Shown here: positions 60,333-64,000 of the stretch, piece by piece | How the letters are laid out: every line of letters begins with the position of its first letter | How positions within the stretch are numbered: the stretch's first letter is position 1 | NCBI RefSeq assembly: GCF_009662475.1 | Contig: NZ_CP045571.1 | Span: 194,501 to 258,500, forward strand | Direction of reading: 5' to 3' | Length of the DNA stretch: 64,000 nucleotides | DNA from: Acidithiobacillus thiooxidans ATCC 19377 | GTDB lineage: Bacteria; Pseudomonadota; Gammaproteobacteria; Acidithiobacillales; Acidithiobacillaceae | Notes under the pieces: generated by a model | The model's input: only the letters and a program-made list of their open reading frames with translations | The model's database searches: none | Told to the model about the DNA's origin: nothing | Program-made: the position numbers and the translations under genes

Positions 60333-61706
60333 ATGGATACTCCGGCAACGAATCTTCTTCCACTGATGACCCACACTTCTGCGAACGATATCGTAGCATT
60401 TAGGCATAGTGAAGCGATTACAGTGCGTCAATTTTTGGCGGACGTGGAGCAGATTCGTGCCATGCTTCTTCCTGGTAAACACGTTCTCAATGTTTGCCAT
60501 GACCGTTACCGTTTCATGGTGGGGCTCGCCGCAGTCATGACTGCTAATAAAATAAGTCTCCTACCGTCGACATATACGAACGAAACCATCAATCAGATGC
60601 TACGCTTCGCCCCGGATGTGTTTTGCCTCAACGACGCGGATAACGACATCAACTTGCCCCAACTTCGCCTGTCTGACTTGTCTCCCAAATCGGAGGTCCA
60701 TAAAAATATACCGATACCTCTTCTTCCAGGGAATTTGCCGGTAGGTTATGTGTTCACATCAGGATCTTCTGGAAGTCCTGTACCTCACCTGAAAAGGTGG
60801 GCTGCTCTGGTGGGGAGTGCTCGTTCTGAAGCCCAACGGCTGGGCTTGTTTGATGGACGTAAATATACTGTCCTTGGTACAGTGCCACCTCAACATATGT
60901 ATGGCTTGGAATCAACGATACTGATTGTTTTGCAAAGTGGAGGAGCCCTCAGCTCGCCACAATATTTTTATCCAGCTGATATTGGATCTGAATTTTCATC
61001 GTTGCCACGTCCTCGCTTGCTGGTGAGCACGCCTATTCACCTCCGTGCGTTACTCAGTGCCAATATTTGTTTACCTACCGCCGACTTGCTGGTTTCAGCG
61101 ACGGCTCCATTACCCCAGGATCTTGCTCAAAAAGCGGAGGCCCGCTTTGAAGCACCGTTGCAGGAAATTTACGGATCTACTGAAACAGGTTTGATTGCCA
61201 CCCGGCGGACTGCACAAACTGATGCATGGACATTATTACCGGGCCTGCATTTGACAAAAGAGGCTGAGCACTTATGGGTTGGGGGAGGGCATTTGGCGCA
61301 GAAAACCGAAATCAGTGACAACCTAGAGGTTCTGAATAAGGAACAATTTCTTCTGCAGGGCCGAGCCGCCGATCTTGTCAATATTGCTGGGAAACGCAGT
61401 TCATTGGAATATCTAAACCATCAACTCAACTCTATCCCGGAAGTTCAAGACGGCGTTTTTTTTATGCCAGAAGATGGTATGCCTGGTAGTGTTAGTCGCC
61501 TGATTGCTTTTGTCGTAGCACGTGGGGTAGATGCCCAGTTGATTAACACCAAACTGCGCGAACGTATTGATCCGGCTTTTCTTCCGCGCCCCCTGCATAT
61601 GGTTGATGCCTTGCCGCGTAATAATACGGGTAAACTGCCGCGCGAGGCGCTTCTGGCATTGGTCACTGCATACCATAAAAGGGGGAATAATCCTGACACA
61701 GCATGA
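60333..61706 (+). CDS. Acyl/aryl-AMP ligase (ApeH-like)
   Basis: A 457-residue adenylate-forming enzyme. The phosphate loop TSGSSGSPVPHLKRW and the core motif EIYGSTETGLI are clear, and a C-terminal NTGKLPREALLAL carries the catalytic Lys. It would activate the aryl starter (for example a hydroxybenzoate) and load it on the ACP. No gene for making the starter, such as a chorismatase, is visible in the window. It overlaps the next dehydratase frame. Confidence 0.9.
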   Translation: MDTPATNLLPLMTHTSANDIVAFRHSEAITVRQFLADVEQIRAMLLPGKHVLNVCHDRYRFMVGLAAVMTANKISLLPSTYTNETINQMLRFAPDVFCLNDADNDINLPQLRLSDLSPKSEVHKNIPIPLLPGNLPVGYVFTSGSSGSPVPHLKRWAALVGSARSEAQRLGLFDGRKYTVLGTVPPQHMYGLESTILIVLQSGGALSSPQYFYPADIGSEFSSLPRPRLLVSTPIHLRALLSANICLPTADLLVSATAPLPQDLAQKAEARFEAPLQEIYGSTETGLIATRRTAQTDAWTLLPGLHLTKEAEHLWVGGGHLAQKTEISDNLEVLNKEQFLLQGRAADLVNIAGKRSSLEYLNHQLNSIPEVQDGVFFMPEDGMPGSVSRLIAFVVARGVDAQLINTKLRERIDPAFLPRPLHMVDALPRNNTGKLPREALLALVTAYHKRGNNPDTA

Positions 61707-62013
61707 GATATTCTTCAGCTTCCCTGCTGCGCATCCGGTATTTTCCGGGCATTTCCCGGGGCATCCCATCGTTCCCGGGGTGATGCTAGTGGACGAGGCA
61801 ATTCATGCTATCGAGTCTGCAATTGGCCAGACAATAATGACTGGAGGGCAGATTGCCGCGTCAAAATTTTACAGTCCTGTCTCTCCAGGAGATCTGCTGA
61901 GTTTACGTTTTGATATAAGGCAGGATAAGACTATCGTTTTTGAGATTTATGAGAATAAAAGAAAAATCGCTGCAGGGAATCTCAAACCAGCTGCAACACT
62001 CGATCTCTGCTGA
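61693..62013 (+). CDS. Small FabA/FabZ-like dehydratase (ApeI-like), non-ATG start
   Basis: About 106 residues of hotdog fold: HPVFSGHFPGHPIVPGVMLVDEA with catalytic His20, and Asp34 where FabA has Asp and FabZ has Glu. No ATG, GTG or TTG lies before the domain in a sensible place; CTG at 61693, six bases after GGGGGA, is the best start. It overlaps the ligase gene and the acyltransferase ATG overlaps its stop. It probably pairs with the ApeP-like dehydratase. Confidence 0.82.
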   Translation: MTQHEIFFSFPAAHPVFSGHFPGHPIVPGVMLVDEAIHAIESAIGQTIMTGGQIAASKFYSPVSPGDLLSLRFDIRQDKTIVFEIYENKRKIAAGNLKPAATLDLC

Positions 62014-62933
62014 TGTTTGCACGAGACCAGGCGTCAATATCTTCAGATCAGCAAGGTTGGGCACGCTCTCCAGAACGTGGCAGCATGACTATGTTACGGC
62101 TCATCACCTGGATTTCCCTGAAGTTGGGTCGTCGCATGGCTCGCCTTATCTTGTATTTGATCGCCGGTTACTTTGTGTTGTTTGCACCAAAAGCCAGGCG
62201 GTCATCGCGAGCCTATCTCACTCGGGTATTCGGCCGACCGGCACATATTTGGCAAGTTTATCGACATTTTTTTTCTTTTGCAGCGACAATCCATGATCGG
62301 ATTTATTTGCTCAATGATCGTTTTGACTTTTTTGATATATCTTTACACCAACCAGAGGCCGTTGATACAGCTGTTGCGACAGGACGAGGAGTATTGCTGC
62401 TCGGCGCACATCTCGGTAGTTTCGAGGTATTAAGAGGCATTGGCCGACAACATATTGATCCCCGTGTAATTATGGTGATGTATGAAAAAAATGCGGAGCG
62501 TATTAATGCCATTCTTGCAGCGGTAAACCCGAATATTGAACAAAATGTTATATCTCCAGGCCGTGTAGATTCGATGATTTGCGTGCAAAAAGAACTGGAA
62601 AATGGTGCCTTGGTTGGGTTGCTTGGAGATCGCTCTTTTGGTAAGGAGAAAATGCAACCAATTCCTTTTCTGGGTAAATCTGCTTTATGGTCCAATGGTC
62701 CCTTACGAATAGCGGCAATATTGCGCAGGCCGGTATTCTTCATGACCGGATTATATACTGGACCGGGGAAATATGAAGTTTTTATAGAGCCATTGGCTGA
62801 TTTCACTGAGGTCGAAAAAGAAGGAAAAGAAGCGGCACTACAACAAGCATTAACAAACTATGTAGGATTGCTGGACAAATACTGTCATATGGCCCCGTAT
62901 AACTGGTTTAATTTTTTTGATTTTTGGCAATGA
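62013..62933 (+). CDS. LpxL/HtrB-type acyltransferase
   Basis: A 306-residue membrane acyltransferase with HX4E motif in LGAHLGSFEVLRG and GLLGDRSFGKEKMQPIPFLG. This family includes lipid A late acyltransferases and cluster-specific relatives. It may attach acyl or polyene chains to the product. TGATG overlap with the dehydratase gene suggests coupling. Confidence 0.86.
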   Translation: MFARDQASISSDQQGWARSPERGSMTMLRLITWISLKLGRRMARLILYLIAGYFVLFAPKARRSSRAYLTRVFGRPAHIWQVYRHFFSFAATIHDRIYLLNDRFDFFDISLHQPEAVDTAVATGRGVLLLGAHLGSFEVLRGIGRQHIDPRVIMVMYEKNAERINAILAAVNPNIEQNVISPGRVDSMICVQKELENGALVGLLGDRSFGKEKMQPIPFLGKSALWSNGPLRIAAILRRPVFFMTGLYTGPGKYEVFIEPLADFTEVEKEGKEAALQQALTNYVGLLDKYCHMAPYNWFNFFDFWQ

Positions 62934-62957
62934 ATATAGGAGGTTAATCTGAAGAAG

Positions 62958-63656
62958 ATGGCTGAAGTATTTCGAGGCCTGCTGGATATACCGATCAAAA
63001 TGATCACAATATATCCTGAAAGCACCGGCCGCAGGTGTCAGGTTTGGTTGGGAGGTTTTTCATTCCCCTCGGCTACTCGGTATATTCGTTACAGTGCTTT
63101 TATTATTATGGCATTCATGGGGTTAAGTGTAATGCTGACGAGTGACGCGGATGCTGCAGAATGGAATGTTAATCAACTCATGCATTCTCTGGCACACGCT
63201 CAACCGGATCATGCTACATTCGTCGAAAAAAAATTTCTTAATATTCTGGAAAAACCCATAGAATCATATGGGAAAATGCAATTTATTGCTCCAGATGGAT
63301 TGGAGATGCACACCATTGAGCCAAAAAATGAGGTCATGCTTATTCACGGCGACATCCTAAGTATTGACCACCATGATATCCACTTACAAGATCATCCAGA
63401 ACTGCTTGCATTTGTTGATAGTATTCGTGGTGTATTAACTGGTAACCAGCAGATGCTCGAGCAATATTTTTATCTTTTTTTGAAGGGTGATGAAAAAAAC
63501 TGGACCTTGACGTTGCGACCCAAACAAAAAAAACTGGCCGGTCTGATTAGATATATTCAAGTTGATGGTAACAATAGTAGTATTACCAGCATTAATACTC
63601 TGAAAATGAATAATGATCGTTCGCTGATAACCATCATTTCGTCCGGTACCCCGTGA
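62958..63656 (+). CDS. LolA-like periplasmic carrier of the pigment cluster
   Basis: A 232-residue protein. After about 60 residues it has a hydrophobic segment (FIIMAFMGLSVMLTSDADA) that looks like a late signal peptide, then a LolA-type beta domain (HATFVEKKFLNILEKPIESYGKMQFIAPDGLEMHT, DILSIDHHDI). Cluster LolA proteins carry the hydrophobic product or its lipid across the periplasm. AGGAGG lies before a CTG (62949) nine bases upstream of the ATG, so the true start may differ. Confidence 0.8.
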   Translation: MAEVFRGLLDIPIKMITIYPESTGRRCQVWLGGFSFPSATRYIRYSAFIIMAFMGLSVMLTSDADAAEWNVNQLMHSLAHAQPDHATFVEKKFLNILEKPIESYGKMQFIAPDGLEMHTIEPKNEVMLIHGDILSIDHHDIHLQDHPELLAFVDSIRGVLTGNQQMLEQYFYLFLKGDEKNWTLTLRPKQKKLAGLIRYIQVDGNNSSITSINTLKMNNDRSLITIISSGTP

Positions 63657-64000
63657 GAAAAATTCACGGTTTGGTCGTCGTGATCTGGCTGACTGTTTTG
63701 TTTGTCGGTGGTGCATTGATTTTGACGGCCAACTTTTCAGCCAGTCTTTCGGAATTTATGCCGCAGTCTCCAACCGCACAGCAAGCGGTTCTGAATGAAC
63801 AATTACTGCATGGTATTTTGTCACGCCAAATCATGATTGAGATTAATGGCGGTGATGCTTCCACCCGTGCCAAGATTTCCATTGAGATTGTTAAGAAGTT
63901 GCAGCGAAATGCGGCATTTTTCTCGGTTAGCAATAACAGCAGCAATGATGATGCCAGTTTTTTTCATTATTTTTTCTCCCATCGCTATCTGCTGAGTCCT
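63653..64000 (+). CDS. RND/MMPL family exporter, N-terminal part (gene runs off the window)
   Basis: 116 codons from a GTG that overlaps the LolA stop. One transmembrane helix (LVVVIWLTVLFVGGALILTANF) is followed by periplasmic sequence (LSEFMPQSPTAQQAVLNEQLL). The full proteins (about 770 residues in related clusters) export or place the polyene product. The rest lies beyond the right edge, as may further cluster genes. Confidence 0.82.
   Translation, partial: MRKIHGLVVVIWLTVLFVGGALILTANFSASLSEFMPQSPTAQQAVLNEQLLHGILSRQIMIEINGGDASTRAKISIEIVKKLQRNAAFFSVSNNSSNDDASFFHYFFSHRYLLSP

Overview
The window looks like a chromosomal segment of an acidophilic chemolithoautotroph close to Acidithiobacillus (inference). 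The pointers are a sigma-54 and regulatory-PTS block with HPr kinase, a class I fructose-bisphosphatase as used in the Calvin cycle, glutamate decarboxylase, Mla and type IV pilus genes in a gamma/beta-proteobacterial style, and a xanthomonadin/aryl-polyene-like pigment cluster. No rRNA, tRNA, CRISPR array or intact insertion sequence was seen.

Region 1 (1-9440): rpoN (5' end cut off by the window edge), hpf, ptsN, hprK, rapZ, a mannose-type EIIA, ptsH and ptsI. This is a phosphotransfer system with no sugar permease in view, so it is probably regulatory. It is followed by the conserved AsmA-like/mutY/yggX block. Region 2 (9441-20793): a small secreted Lys/Met/His-rich protein behind a convincing sigma-54 promoter with three upstream GlrR-like palindromes, an OprC/NosA-type copper TonB receptor, the glrK-qseG-glrR two-component operon, glutamate decarboxylase, a rhodanese, a histidine phosphatase, and speE/speD. 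Region 3 (20794-30564): the mlaFEDCB lipid-transport operon, which runs on into an orphan ABC ATPase, an S4 protein and pdxA, then an HNH nuclease, rsmA, a YbjN-like protein, a SPOR protein and argS. Region 4 (30726-50265): a MscS channel, an MFS exporter with a divergent LysR regulator, prmB, two exonuclease III paralogues, rlmJ, a glutathione-transferase-like protein, hemH, slyD, anmK, aroE, pilB-pilS-pilR-pilD, coaE, zapD and fbp.

Region 5 (50389-64000): a visibly more AT-rich island that starts just after the fbp terminator and runs off the right edge. It encodes an aryl-polyene (xanthomonadin-like) pathway: ACP, lipoprotein, NodB deacetylase, flavin-dependent halogenase-like enzyme, PlsC acyltransferase, GT2, ketoreductase, two hotdog dehydratases, ketosynthase plus chain-length factor, membrane protein, aryl/acyl-AMP ligase, LpxL-type acyltransferase, LolA-like protein and the start of an MMPL/RND exporter. 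The halogenase motifs raise the possibility of a halogenated pigment.

Three copies of a structured element of about 190-200 bp (10261-10451, 18903-19101, 41151-41350) sit in intergenic gaps in the same orientation. Their terminal stems differ in sequence but keep pairing, which is direct covariation evidence for a selected RNA or terminator-like structure. This element and the GlrR/sigma-54 promoter circuit at 9523-9923 are the two least expected findings.
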